Positions 19,748-30,250 of a stretch of 64,000 nucleotides of DNA are shown here, piece after piece; the first letter of the stretch is position 1, and the number at the start of each line of letters is the position of its first letter. The position numbers and the translations under genes were made by a program. Under the pieces are notes generated by a model that searched no databases, was not told the origin of the DNA, and saw only the letters and a list, made by a program, of their open reading frames with translations. This stretch comes from Gammaproteobacteria bacterium (lineage in GTDB: Bacteria; Pseudomonadota; Gammaproteobacteria; Steroidobacterales; Steroidobacteraceae), in the NCBI GenBank assembly GCA_020851435.1, contig JADZCS010000043.1, forward strand, positions 1 through 64,000, in the 5' to 3' direction.

Positions 19748-19890
19748 GATTATAAATTACCACTCAATATCAAAAAATTGACGAATTCGGATTCTCAATT
19801 TCCACAACGTGAGAATTACCAGTAGAGATCGCGAAATATCAAAGAAATCAGATTGAATTCAGAAAAAGTGGGAAATACTGCTCAATCTCG
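19748..19890. promoter_or_regulatory. AT-rich intergenic island upstream of dtd with imperfect direct repeats and an inverted repeat
   Basis: AT-rich tract in a high-GC window; ATTACCACTCAATATC / ATTACCAGTAGAGATC / AATACTGCTCAATCTC-like copies; ATTCTCA...TGAGAAT. Confidence 0.6.
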
Positions 19891-19913
19891 CGCGCGGAAC
19901 GGGCTATTGGTGG

Positions 19914-20093
19914 TCAACAACAGCGCGTAACACCCTGCCACTTGCGCTGCTGCTCCTCCCGGAAGAACTCAGGCCGCGTCAGCACAGCCTGGGTCGGGTG
20001 GTGTTGCCGCTGGTGGGCGAGGTAGCGCCGGTAGCGCCCCTCGCCCGAGTAATCGTGCACGAGCGCGCGCCAGGCCCGCAGGAGCCGGTTCAT
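19914..20093 (-). CDS. YbdD/YjiX family small protein
   Basis: 59 aa, MNRLLRAWRALVHDYSGEGRYRRYLAHQRQHHPTQAVLTRPEFFREEQQRKW; overlaps cstA stop. Confidence 0.9.
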   Translation of the reverse strand: MNRLLRAWRALVHDYSGEGRYRRYLAHQRQHHPTQAVLTRPEFFREEQQRKWQGVTRCC

Positions 20094-22162
20094 GTCGAGG
20101 CCTGCCCGAGCTGGGTCGCCACATAGGGCGCCTCGGAGGTCCCCGACTCGATTCCGCGCAGCGCCCGGCTGCAGACCCGCAGCATGTCCGCCACCACGAT
20201 CCACAGCACGGCCAGCAGGAACACCGCGATCCAGGCGTCCAGGCGCTGGTTGAAGATCAGCTGCGGCGCGATGGCCGCCTTCTCGGGCGGCAGCAGGCCG
20301 GCGGCGAGCTTCGCGGCGAGGTCGTTGGCCGCGGCGTGGAAGCCCACCCGGACGTCGGTGCTGAACAGCTTCTCCCACACGGCGGTCGTCGTGACGACCG
20401 CGAGCCAGGCCAGCGGCACGCCGGTGATCCAGGCGTACCTGGCCCTGCCGGATTTCACGAGGATGCTGGTGCCCACGCACAGCGCGATGGCCGCCAGCAT
20501 CTGGTTGGCGATGCCGAACAGGGGCCAGAGCAGGTTCACGCCGCCGTTCGGGTCGATGACGCCCACGTACAGGAAGTAGCCCCAGCCGCCGACGACGATG
20601 GCGCTGGTCAGCAGCACCGAGGGATACCAGGACGTGCGGCCCAGCGCGGGATGCAGGTGACCCAGCATGTCCTGCAGCATGAAGCGGCCGACGCGCGTGC
20701 CGGCGTCGAGCGTGGTGAGGATGAACACGGCCTCGAACATGATCGCGAAGTGGTACCAGACCGACAGCAGGCCCTGGCCGAAGGCCGAGGCGAAGATGCT
20801 GGCCATGCCCACGGCGAGCGACGGCGCGCCGCCCGTGCGGCCGAACAGCGTGCTCTCGCCCATGCTCGCGGCTAGCGCGTGCATCTGCGCCTCGTCCACC
20901 GTGAAGCCCCAGGAGCTGATGGTCGCGACCGCCTCCGCCGCCGTCGCGCCGACGATGCCGGCCGGGCTGTTGATGGCGAAGTAGACGCCCGGGTCCAGCA
21001 GCGTGGCGGCGATCAGGGCCATGATCGCCACGAACGACTCCAGCGCCATGCTGCCGTAGCCGATCAGCCGGATGTCGCCCTCGCTGGAGACCATCTTGGG
21101 CGTGGTGCCGCTCGCGACCAGCGAGTGGAATCCCGAGATGGCGCCGCAGGCGATGGTGATGAACACGAAGGGGAACACCTTGCCGCCGAACACCGGGCCC
21201 GTGCCGTCGATGAACTGCGTGACGGCCGGCATCTTGAGGTCGGGCTGCATGACCACGATGGCGACCGCGAGCAGCACGACCGTACCCAGCTTGAGCACCG
21301 TCGAGAGGTAGTCGCGCGGCGCGAGCAGCAGCCACACCGGCAGCACGGCCGCCATGAAGCCGTAGATCATGATCGACCAGGCCAGCGGCAGGCCTGGATG
21401 GTCGAACCACACGGCCCACGCCGGCTGGTGGGAAATCCAGCCGCCGAGGAACACCGCGCCCAGCAGCAGCGCGACGCCGATGATCGAGCCCTCCAGCACC
21501 TGGCCAGGGCGGAAACGGTGCAGGTACAGGCCGACGAACACCGCGATCGGGATCGTCGCCGCGACGGTCGAGGTCGCCCAGGGGCTGTGCTTCATCGCAT
21601 TGACGACCACCAGGCCGAGCACCGCGATCAGGATGATCATGATCACGAAGGTGCCCAGCAGCGCGGCCCAGCCGCCGACCGGGCCCAGCTCGTCGCGGGC
21701 CATCTGGCCCAGGCTCCGGCCGTTGCGGCGCACCGAGAAGAACAGCGTCACCATGTCCTGCACGCAGCCGCCCAGCACGCCGCCGACCAGGATCCACAGG
21801 GTGCCTGGCAGGTAGCCGAACTGCGCGGCGAGCGTGGGGCCGATCAGCGGGCCCGGGCCTGCGATCGCAGCGAAATGGTGGCCGAAGGCGAGCCAGCGAT
21901 GCGTGGGCCAGTAGTCGCGGCCGTTGTTGAGTCGCTCGGCCGGCGTGGCGCGCGTCGGGTCGATGACCAGCACCTTGGCCGCGATCCAGGCCGCATAGAA
22001 GCGGTAGCCGAGCGAGTAGACGCACACGGCCGCGGTGACCAGCCACAGCGAGTTGATGGTCTCGCCGCGGTGCAGCGCGATGACGCCGATGGCGGCGGCA
22101 CCGAGGCCGGCCACGGCCAGCCACCCGAGCCGTCGGACCCAATTCGTAGATTGCAGCATCAC
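20090..22162 (-). CDS. cstA: Carbon starvation protein CstA (pyruvate/peptide transporter family)
   Basis: 690-aa polytopic; YWPTHRWLAFGHHFAAIAGPGPLIGPTLAAQFGYLPG. Confidence 0.95.
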   Translation of the reverse strand: MMLQSTNWVRRLGWLAVAGLGAAAIGVIALHRGETINSLWLVTAAVCVYSLGYRFYAAWIAAKVLVIDPTRATPAERLNNGRDYWPTHRWLAFGHHFAAIAGPGPLIGPTLAAQFGYLPGTLWILVGGVLGGCVQDMVTLFFSVRRNGRSLGQMARDELGPVGGWAALLGTFVIMIILIAVLGLVVVNAMKHSPWATSTVAATIPIAVFVGLYLHRFRPGQVLEGSIIGVALLLGAVFLGGWISHQPAWAVWFDHPGLPLAWSIMIYGFMAAVLPVWLLLAPRDYLSTVLKLGTVVLLAVAIVVMQPDLKMPAVTQFIDGTGPVFGGKVFPFVFITIACGAISGFHSLVASGTTPKMVSSEGDIRLIGYGSMALESFVAIMALIAATLLDPGVYFAINSPAGIVGATAAEAVATISSWGFTVDEAQMHALAASMGESTLFGRTGGAPSLAVGMASIFASAFGQGLLSVWYHFAIMFEAVFILTTLDAGTRVGRFMLQDMLGHLHPALGRTSWYPSVLLTSAIVVGGWGYFLYVGVIDPNGGVNLLWPLFGIANQMLAAIALCVGTSILVKSGRARYAWITGVPLAWLAVVTTTAVWEKLFSTDVRVGFHAAANDLAAKLAAGLLPPEKAAIAPQLIFNQRLDAWIAVFLLAVLWIVVADMLRVCSRALRGIESGTSEAPYVATQLGQAST

Positions 22163-22192
22163 CAGACCCCCCCGGGCAGACTGCGCCGGAGT

Positions 22193-23031
22193 CTAGCGTG
22201 CAAGCGCCTGCGCGTGGTGGCGCAGGTGATCCTCGATGAAGGTGGAGACGAAGTAGTAGCCGTGGTCGTAGCCGGCACGCGGACGATAGTCGACGGCCTG
22301 GCCGGCTCGCCTGCAGGCCTCGAGGAACAGCTCCGTCTTCAGCTGCTGTTCGAGGAAGCCGTCGGCGAGCCCCTGCTCGACCAGGATCGTTGCCGGGTGG
22401 CGCTGCCGCGCCACGAGTTCGGTCGCGTCCCAGTCGGCCCAGGCCGCGCGGTCCAGGCCCAGGTAGCCGCCGAAGGCCTTCTGTCCCCAGGGGCACTGCG
22501 TGGGCGCGGAGATGGGCGCGAAGGCCGACACCGAGCGGTACAGGCCGGGGTTGCGCAGCGCGCAGACCAGCGCGCCGTGGCCGCCCATCGAGTGCCCGGT
22601 GATGCCCTGTCGCGTGGTGTCGCCGGGAAAATGGCCGGCGATCAGCGCAGGCAGCTCGCGGGTCACGTAGGAATGCATGCGGTAGTGCGCGGACCAGGGC
22701 TCGACGGTCGCGTCCAGGTAAAAGCCCGCGGCCAGGCCGAAATCCCAGTCCAGGTCGTCGCCCGGCAGCCGCACGCGCGGACTGGTATCGGGGGTGACCA
22801 GCATCAGGCCCAGTTCGGCCGCGACGCGCTGCGCGCCGGCCTTGATCGCGGCCGTCTCCTGCGTGCAGGTGAGCCCGGCGAGGTAATAGAGGACCGGGAC
22901 GGGCCCGCGATCGGCCTGCGGCGGGCGATAGACGCCGAAGCGCATCTCCGCCGCGCATTCACGCGAAGCGTGCGCGTAGAAGCCCTGGACGCCGCCGAAG
23001 CAGGCCTGCTCGGAGAGGACCCGTGGCGCGC

Positions 23032-23035
<4 letters not shown>
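22193..23035 (-). CDS. fghA: S-formylglutathione hydrolase
   Basis: [32 protein letters not shown]; likely TTG start overlapping adhC stop. Confidence 0.92.
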
Positions 23036-24144
<1,109 letters not shown>

Positions 24145-24359
24145 TGATCGCTCCCTGGGGTCGGTGTGATGCGGGAAGGGCGAGGCCCGATCATAGCCAC
24201 GCCGACGAGGACATTCACGAGTGGGGGGGTAACGGGCCGGCGGTGAACGGGGCGTCCAGGTCTCCATCTGCAGGCGCCCTTCGGGCATCGTGAATGACTC
24301 CGGCGGCCGGCATCGCGCCGCACCAGACCGCACGGGATCGCACTGGATCGCACCACACC

Positions 24360-24494
24360 GGGTCGCACCGCGCCGGGTTGTGTCGCACCGGGTCGTACCG
24401 CGCCGGGTCGTACCGCGCCGGGTCGCACCGCACCGGGTTGTATCGCACCGGGTCACGTCGTGCCGGGTTGCGTCGTACCGGGTTGCGTCGTCAC
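24360..24494. repeat. 15-bp tandem repeat (minisatellite), 9 units of GGGTYGYRYCGYRCC
   Basis: Units at 24360, 24375, 24390, 24405, 24420, 24435, 24450, 24465, 24480; pentamer-like sub-periodicity and looser units just upstream. Confidence 0.95.
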
Positions 24495-24530
24495 ATGGAA
24501 TCCGCCAAGGTGTCGGGCACAGTTTCACGA

Positions 24531-24545
24531 GTTCCCCGGGGGAAC
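24531..24545. promoter_or_regulatory. GTTCCCCGGGGGAAC palindrome abutting VOC start codon and containing its G-rich SD region
   Basis: 7-bp arms around a single G, ATG at 24547. Confidence 0.6.
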
Positions 24546-24546
24546 G

Positions 24547-24912
24547 ATGATCGGATACGCAACGGTCGGCACCAACGATCTCGCCCGCGCCGCAGCCTTC
24601 TACGACGAGCTGTTCGCGCTGCTGGGCGCGAAGCGCATGTTCGAAACACCGCGCGGGGTTTTCTGGACGAAGGGCCAGGGCCCGTTCTTCGGGATTCTCA
24701 AGCCGTTCAACGAGCAGCCCGCAACTTTCGGCAACGGTACAGTGATCGGGCTCGAGGCGGACGCCGACGAGATCTCCGCCAGTGTGCATGCTCTGGCGCT
24801 GCGCCTGGGCGGCCAGGACGAAGGCGCTCCCGGTGTGCGCTCTCCGGGCTGGTTCTGTGCCTATTTCCGCGATCTCGACGGCAACAAGCTCAACGTCTAC
24901 CACCGGAGCTGA
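24547..24912 (+). CDS. VOC/glyoxalase family protein
   Basis: [30 protein letters not shown]...[19 protein letters not shown]. Confidence 0.88.
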   Translation: MIGYATVGTNDLARAAAFYDELFALLGAKRMFETPRGVFWTKGQGPFFGILKPFNEQPATFGNGTVIGLEADADEISASVHALALRLGGQDEGAPGVRSPGWFCAYFRDLDGNKLNVYHRS

Positions 24913-25020
24913 CGCGCGGCGCTGCCGCCGCTCACGCACGCCCCGCGCTACACCACCCGTCGTTTCCGCAACGCGGGCAACCGTGCTCCGTCGCAGCGAT
25001 CCCCGCAGGGTGCACAGGCG

Positions 25021-25776
25021 CTACCGCAGCAGCAGCCGCACCTTCTGGAGGTCCTCCGCCGTGTCGACGCCGGGCCCCGGCACCTCGCGCGCTTCGGCGA
25101 CGGCGACAGTCATGCCGAGCGCAAGCGCACGCAGCTGTTCGAGCCGTTCCGTCTGTTCCAGCACGACGGGCGATGCCGCCGCGAAGCGCCTGAGCGCGTC
25201 GACACGATAGGCATAGAGCCCCAGATGCCGCCAGGCGCCAGCGAACTCGCGCTGGCTCGCGAGCCCGGCCGGCGCACCGTCGCGTGCCCATGGAATCGGC
25301 GCACGGCTGAAGTACAGCGCATGTCCGTCGTCACGCCACACGACCTTCACCACATTCGGGTCGAGGAATTCAGCGAGGCTGCGCACCGGGGTCGCGAGCG
25401 TTGCAAGGTCCGCGGCCGCATCGCACGCCAGCAGCTCGGCAACCTGGCGGATATTCGCTGGAGGAATCAGCGGCTCGTCGCCCTGCACATTGACGACGAT
25501 CGCCGCACCGGACCAGTCGCGTCTTATCGCGACCTCCGCGAGACGATCCGTACCCGAGACATGCGCGGCTGAGGTCAACTCGACGGTGGCACCGAAGGCG
25601 CGTGCAGCGTTGGCGATGCGTGCATCGTCGGTCGCAACGACGACCTCCGTCGCGCCACTCGCCACCGCACGCTCGAAGACGTGCGCCAGCATCGGCCGCC
25701 CGGCGAGGTCCGCGAGCGGCTTGCCGGGCAGGCGTGCCGCGGCGTAGCGGGCGGGAATGACGACGCGGAAAGACAC
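25021..25776 (-). CDS. kdsB: 3-deoxy-manno-octulosonate cytidylyltransferase
   Basis: FRVVIPARYAAARLPGKPLADLAGRPMLAHVFERA. Confidence 0.95.
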   Translation of the reverse strand: MSFRVVIPARYAAARLPGKPLADLAGRPMLAHVFERAVASGATEVVVATDDARIANAARAFGATVELTSAAHVSGTDRLAEVAIRRDWSGAAIVVNVQGDEPLIPPANIRQVAELLACDAAADLATLATPVRSLAEFLDPNVVKVVWRDDGHALYFSRAPIPWARDGAPAGLASQREFAGAWRHLGLYAYRVDALRRFAAASPVVLEQTERLEQLRALALGMTVAVAEAREVPGPGVDTAEDLQKVRLLLR

Positions 25777-25790
25777 TGGAGCCCGGACGT

Positions 25791-25982
25791 TCAGCGGTGC
25801 CCGAGCACCGGATCGTCGGCAGGAATCTGGCGCGCTTCATCCTCCAGCAGCCACGGAATGCCGTCGTGGATCGGGTAGATGAGCCGGTCGGCACGGCACA
25901 GCAGCTCGCCGGAATCGCGCAGGAACTGAAGCGGTCCCTTGCAGACCGGGCAGGCCAGAATGTCGAGCAGGCGTTGATCCAT
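25791..25982 (-). CDS. Trm112 family protein
   Basis: MDQRLLDILACPVCKGPLQFLRDSGELLCRADRLIYPIHDGIPWLL. Confidence 0.93.
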   Translation of the reverse strand: MDQRLLDILACPVCKGPLQFLRDSGELLCRADRLIYPIHDGIPWLLEDEARQIPADDPVLGHR

Positions 25983-26053
25983 GTCGTCCTCTTCATCTGC
26001 CGCGAGCGATCGCGACACCGGTCAGGCAGCCACTCGCCACACGGGTCCGGGGG

Positions 26054-27067
26054 TCATGCCCGATGCCGTCGCAGGCCCCGTTCGATGTGGTTCAGCAGCA
26101 TCTCTCCGTCGGCAGCTTCGAACACCGCCTCAACGGGCACGTACCAGGCATCGACCGGGCGGCGACCGTGGGATTTTACGGCATCCTTCTCGGTCATCAG
26201 CACAGGAACGCCATCCGCCTCGAGCCCCGCCTGCTGCCAGTCGGCGTGGTCGGGCAGCGCCCTCTCCCGTGGCTCGAGACCGGCAGCACGCAGCAGCGCG
26301 AAGAAGCGCTGGGGATGCCCGATCCCGGCGACGGCCCTTAGCGGCACGCCCCGGAATGACGCCAGCGGCCGGCGCGCGTCACCCGCGAGCGACACGGCAT
26401 CGCCGGCCTCGAGCCTCATACGCAGCGCACCAGGGCGTTCGAACCCCGGCCCGTTCACAACGACAGCGTCGACGGCATCGAGCCGCCACGGTCCTTCGCG
26501 CAGCGGGCCCGCCGGCAGCAGGCGCCCGTTGCCGATGCCGCGGGCGCCGTCGACCACGGCGATCTCGACGTCACGCGCAAGCGCGAGATGCTGCAGGCCA
26601 TCGTCGCAGATCACGACATCGACGGTGTTCCCGAGCAGCGCGATGGCCGCACGACGCGAACGGCCTGCGACCACGGGGGCCACATCGCGACGCGCCATCA
26701 GTACAGCCTCGTCGCCGGACCGTGCGGCGTCCGCATCCGTACCTACGCGGTGCACATCGCGCCGGCTGCCACCGAAGCCGCGGCTCACGATACCGACGCG
26801 GTGGCCGCGGTCACCCAGGGCCGCGGCGAGCCACAGCGTCAGCGGGGTCTTGCCTGTTCCGCCCACCGAGATATTGCCGACCACGATAACTGGAACCGGC
26901 GCCCGCCACGTGCGCAGCAGGCCCGCGCGGTACAGGCCGCGGCGCAACGCGCTAGCGGCCCGGAACCCGAGCGCGAGCGGCAGCAGCCAGTGGCCGCGAC
27001 CGTCGCCATACCAGACCCGCAGCAAGGCGGCGTGCAGCCCTTCGGCAAGCGTCGCGCGGCGACTCAT
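26054..27067 (-). CDS. lpxK: Tetraacyldisaccharide 4'-kinase
   Basis: PVIVVGNISVGGTGKTPLTLWLA; VICDDGLQHLALARDVEI. Confidence 0.95.
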   Translation of the reverse strand: MSRRATLAEGLHAALLRVWYGDGRGHWLLPLALGFRAASALRRGLYRAGLLRTWRAPVPVIVVGNISVGGTGKTPLTLWLAAALGDRGHRVGIVSRGFGGSRRDVHRVGTDADAARSGDEAVLMARRDVAPVVAGRSRRAAIALLGNTVDVVICDDGLQHLALARDVEIAVVDGARGIGNGRLLPAGPLREGPWRLDAVDAVVVNGPGFERPGALRMRLEAGDAVSLAGDARRPLASFRGVPLRAVAGIGHPQRFFALLRAAGLEPRERALPDHADWQQAGLEADGVPVLMTEKDAVKSHGRRPVDAWYVPVEAVFEAADGEMLLNHIERGLRRHRA

Positions 27068-27091
27068 CGGCAAGGTCCGCGCGACGGCCGC

Positions 27092-28831
27092 TCAGGCGTT
27101 GAACTGCAGCCGGTGCAGTCCGGCATAAATACCGCCGCGTGCCAGCAGCTCTGCATGCGTGCCGCGCTCGACGATCGCACCGTCCTGCATCACCAGGATC
27201 AGATCGGCCGTCTCGATCGTGGAAAGGCGGTGGGCGATCACCAGGGTCGTGCGCCCATGCCTCAGCTCCGCGAGAGCCCCCTGGATCACACGCTCCGACT
27301 CGGAATCGAGCGCCGCGGTCGCCTCATCGAGGACCAGCACCGGCGCGTCCTTGAGCAGCGCGCGCGCAATCGCCACGCGCTGCCGCTGACCGCCCGACAG
27401 CAGCGCGCCACGATCACCCACCGGCGTGTCGAGGCCCTGCGGCAGCTCGTCCGCGAACTCCAGCACATGCGCGGCGCGAGCCGCGCGCTCGATGGCGTCG
27501 AGCGAAGCATCCGGTGCTCCGAAGGCGATGTTGTTGCGCAAGGTATCGTCGACGAGCAGCACGTCCTGGCTCACCATCGCGATCTGCCGGCGCAGATCGA
27601 CACGCCGGTACTCGCGCAGGTCGAAGCCGTCGAGCAGGATGCGCCCCGCAGTCGGGTCGTAGAAGCGCGGAATCATCGAAACGAGCGTCGACTTGCCGCT
27701 GCCGGAGCGGCCGACGATGGCGATGGTGCGTCCCGACCCGGTGGTGAAGCTCACGTCGGACAGCACCGGCCCGGGCCCACCGACGTACCCGAAGTCCACG
27801 TGCTCGAACGCGAGCTCGCCGCGGGCGCGCGCGAGCCGGCGCGGGCCGCCCTCGTCCTCGGCGGCCTCGTCGAGCACCTCGAACACGCTGTGCCCGGCGG
27901 TGATGCCCTGCTGCAGGGGAGCGGCAATACCCACCAGTCGGCGCAGCGGCGACATCAACATCACCAGTGCGGCCAGGAAGGATGTGAAGCCCCCCACGCT
28001 CATGTGGTCGCGGAACACCGAGCGCAGCGCAAAGAACAGGATCAGACCGAGCCCGATCGCCGCAATGAACTGCACCACCGGATTCGAGATCGCGCGCACC
28101 GCGATCAGCCGCATGTGGTTGTGGCGGTTGCGTTCGTTGGCGATCTCGAAGAGCCGCTCCTCGTGCGCCTCGGCGGTGAACACCTTGATCAGCCGCTGGC
28201 CATCGATGGCCTCCCTGGCCACGCGCGTGACATCCGCGACAGAACTCTGGATGCGCATGCTGTAGCGGCGGAACAGGCGGTTCGCCGTGCGCACCAGGAA
28301 CGCGATCACCGGTGCGATCGCGAGTGCCGCTGCCGTGAGCTGCCAGTTGCTCCAGAACAGGTAGCCGAGCAGGCCCGCGATCGTCAGCGTGTCCTTGATG
28401 AGTGCCGTGGTGGCGGTCGTGGTCGCCTCCGAGACCAGCTCGACGTTGTACGTGAGCCTCGCGAGCAGCTCCGCCGGCGGATGGCGGTCGTAATAGCTCA
28501 CCGGCAGCACCAGCAGGTGCCGGAACACGTCGGCGCGCAGCGCCTTGATCACCGCGCGACCCACGTGACCCGGGCCGAAGTTCGCGAGGTAATCCCCCGT
28601 GCCGCGCACGACGAACAGGCCCACGATCGCGAGCGGTATCCACGCGACCATGCGCGGGTCGCGCTCGACGAAGGTGCCGTCCAGGAACGTCCGGACCAGG
28701 AACGCAATGCCGGTGTCGACGGATGCGAACAGCGCCATCCCGAGCACTCCGAGCGCCATCATCGGCCAGTGGGGCTTCGCGTAACTGAACAGGCGTACCA
28801 GTACCCGCTGCGGATCGACGGGTTCAGCCAC
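27092..28831 (-). CDS. msbA: Lipid A export ATP-binding/permease MsbA
   Basis: ABC exporter with Walker A GRSGSGKSTL and LSGGQRQRVAIARALL; adjacent to lpxK. Confidence 0.93.
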   Translation of the reverse strand: MAEPVDPQRVLVRLFSYAKPHWPMMALGVLGMALFASVDTGIAFLVRTFLDGTFVERDPRMVAWIPLAIVGLFVVRGTGDYLANFGPGHVGRAVIKALRADVFRHLLVLPVSYYDRHPPAELLARLTYNVELVSEATTTATTALIKDTLTIAGLLGYLFWSNWQLTAAALAIAPVIAFLVRTANRLFRRYSMRIQSSVADVTRVAREAIDGQRLIKVFTAEAHEERLFEIANERNRHNHMRLIAVRAISNPVVQFIAAIGLGLILFFALRSVFRDHMSVGGFTSFLAALVMLMSPLRRLVGIAAPLQQGITAGHSVFEVLDEAAEDEGGPRRLARARGELAFEHVDFGYVGGPGPVLSDVSFTTGSGRTIAIVGRSGSGKSTLVSMIPRFYDPTAGRILLDGFDLREYRRVDLRRQIAMVSQDVLLVDDTLRNNIAFGAPDASLDAIERAARAAHVLEFADELPQGLDTPVGDRGALLSGGQRQRVAIARALLKDAPVLVLDEATAALDSESERVIQGALAELRHGRTTLVIAHRLSTIETADLILVMQDGAIVERGTHAELLARGGIYAGLHRLQFNA

Positions 28832-29246
28832 CGGTGGCCTCGTCCACGGTCGCGATGTTCACGCGCGTGAACCCGAGCGTGGCCGCTGCTTCCATGGCCG
28901 TCACCACGCTCTGGTGGCTGGCCCGGCCGTCCGCGCGGATGGTCACCGGCTGGTCGCGGCGCTCGCCGGCCGCCTTGGTGAGTGCCGCCGACAGCGTGGC
29001 GCGGGCGTTGTTGACGAGCATGCGCTCATTGACGCGGTAACCACCCTCGGCCGTCACGGTGATGACGAGCGGCTCGCCGCGTGGAGCGGCCGGCTGCCGG
29101 GTGGTACGCGGCAACTCGACGCGCAGCCGGCCTTCCTGCACGAAGGTCGTCGACACCATGAAGAAAATCACCAGCAGCAGCACGACGTCGATCAGCGACG
29201 TCAGGTTCAGCTCGAGTTCCTCGCGGCGCCGCGTCTGGAGCTTCAT
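28824..29246 (-). CDS. exbD: ExbD/TolR family biopolymer transport protein
   Basis: ELNLTSLIDVVLLLVIFFMVSTTF. Confidence 0.93.
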   Translation of the reverse strand: MKLQTRRREELELNLTSLIDVVLLLVIFFMVSTTFVQEGRLRVELPRTTRQPAAPRGEPLVITVTAEGGYRVNERMLVNNARATLSAALTKAAGERRDQPVTIRADGRASHQSVVTAMEAAATLGFTRVNIATVDEATGG

Positions 29247-29926
29247 GTGCCGGTGAGGTCGACGACGGTCGCGGCAACGGCGGACGGCGGTACGCCCGTC
29301 GTGGCCGCAGCAACCCCTGCGGGTGGACTCCGATCGAGCGCCTGCACCAGCTTCATGGCTTCCTTTTCCATGTCGATGACCAGCGCGTCGACCTTGCCGC
29401 GCAGGTAGCGATAGGCGACGAGCGCCGGAATGGCCACGATCAGCCCGGCAGCCGTGGTGATCAGCGCCTCGCCGATACCGCCCGACAGCACACGTGGATC
29501 GCCGACACCCTGCGTCGTGATGGCATTGAACGCGTTGATGATGCCGGTCACGGTGCCGAGCAATCCGAGCAGCGGAGAGACCACGGCCACGGTACCGAGC
29601 GTGTTCAGGAAACGCTCCAGCTCGTGCACGACGTGCCGGCCCGTGTCCTCGACGGCTTCCTTCAGCACGTCGCGGCTGCGGTGGCGGTTGGCGAGCCCCG
29701 CGGCCAGCACGCGGCCGAGCGGCGAGTTCTGCTCCAGCGCCGCGATATGCCGGTCCGTGAGCGTGCGGGTCTCCACGAGCTTCCAGACCTTGCCGGTCAG
29801 ATCGCGCGGAATGACCCTGTTCGCCTGCAACGTCCATAGCCGCTCGAGCACGATTGCCAGCGCGGTGATGGAACACAGCAGGATGGGCCACATGACCGGC
29901 CCACCAGCCTTGAAGATTTCCCACAT
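29243..29926 (-). CDS. exbB: ExbB/TolQ/MotA family proton channel protein
   Basis: MWEIFKAGGPVMWPILLCSITALAIVLERL; LLGLLGTVTGIINAFNA. Confidence 0.93.
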   Translation of the reverse strand: MWEIFKAGGPVMWPILLCSITALAIVLERLWTLQANRVIPRDLTGKVWKLVETRTLTDRHIAALEQNSPLGRVLAAGLANRHRSRDVLKEAVEDTGRHVVHELERFLNTLGTVAVVSPLLGLLGTVTGIINAFNAITTQGVGDPRVLSGGIGEALITTAAGLIVAIPALVAYRYLRGKVDALVIDMEKEAMKLVQALDRSPPAGVAAATTGVPPSAVAATVVDLTGT

Positions 29927-29980
29927 GCGGCGCGAATCATACCGTGCATGCCCCGGATGCTGTACCCGGCCCTGTGTCGG

Positions 29981-30250
29981 GTACCCGCCACAGGGGGAGA
30001 CCTGCCCGGCGGCACCGGTTTGCGGCCACGCAGCGGCCCATGCCGCAGCGGCATGCGTGCCGCGTCGCGGGTACACAGCGGCGAGCGCAGCCGCCGTGCG
30101 TGCAGCGTCGCAGAGGTACCGCCGTCAATGACACACCGCCATCCGCGCAGCTTCGCGGGCGTACCGCGGCCCATGCCACGACGGCGTCATACGTGCACCT
30201 GCGTCGGTACACCGCCGTCAATGCCGCACCGCCATGAGCGCAGAGCGCAG
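29981..30250. repeat. Degenerate 45-bp tandem repeat, about 5-6 units, between exbB and comEC
   Basis: GTAC-anchored units at 29981, 30071, 30116, 30161, 30207 (30026 unit lacks GTAC); shared GTACCGCCGTCAATGNCNCACCGCCAT core. Confidence 0.8.

Noticed and set aside
24145-24193. TGATCG...CGATCA inverted repeat upstream of adhC
   Set aside because: Arms only 6 bp and separated by about 37 bp; expected by chance.
24290-24550. Repetitive ORFs across the 15-bp minisatellite on both strands (e.g. 24290..24550 +, 24215..24448 -)
   Set aside because: Explained by a stop-free repeat whose period is a multiple of three; no independent evidence of translation.
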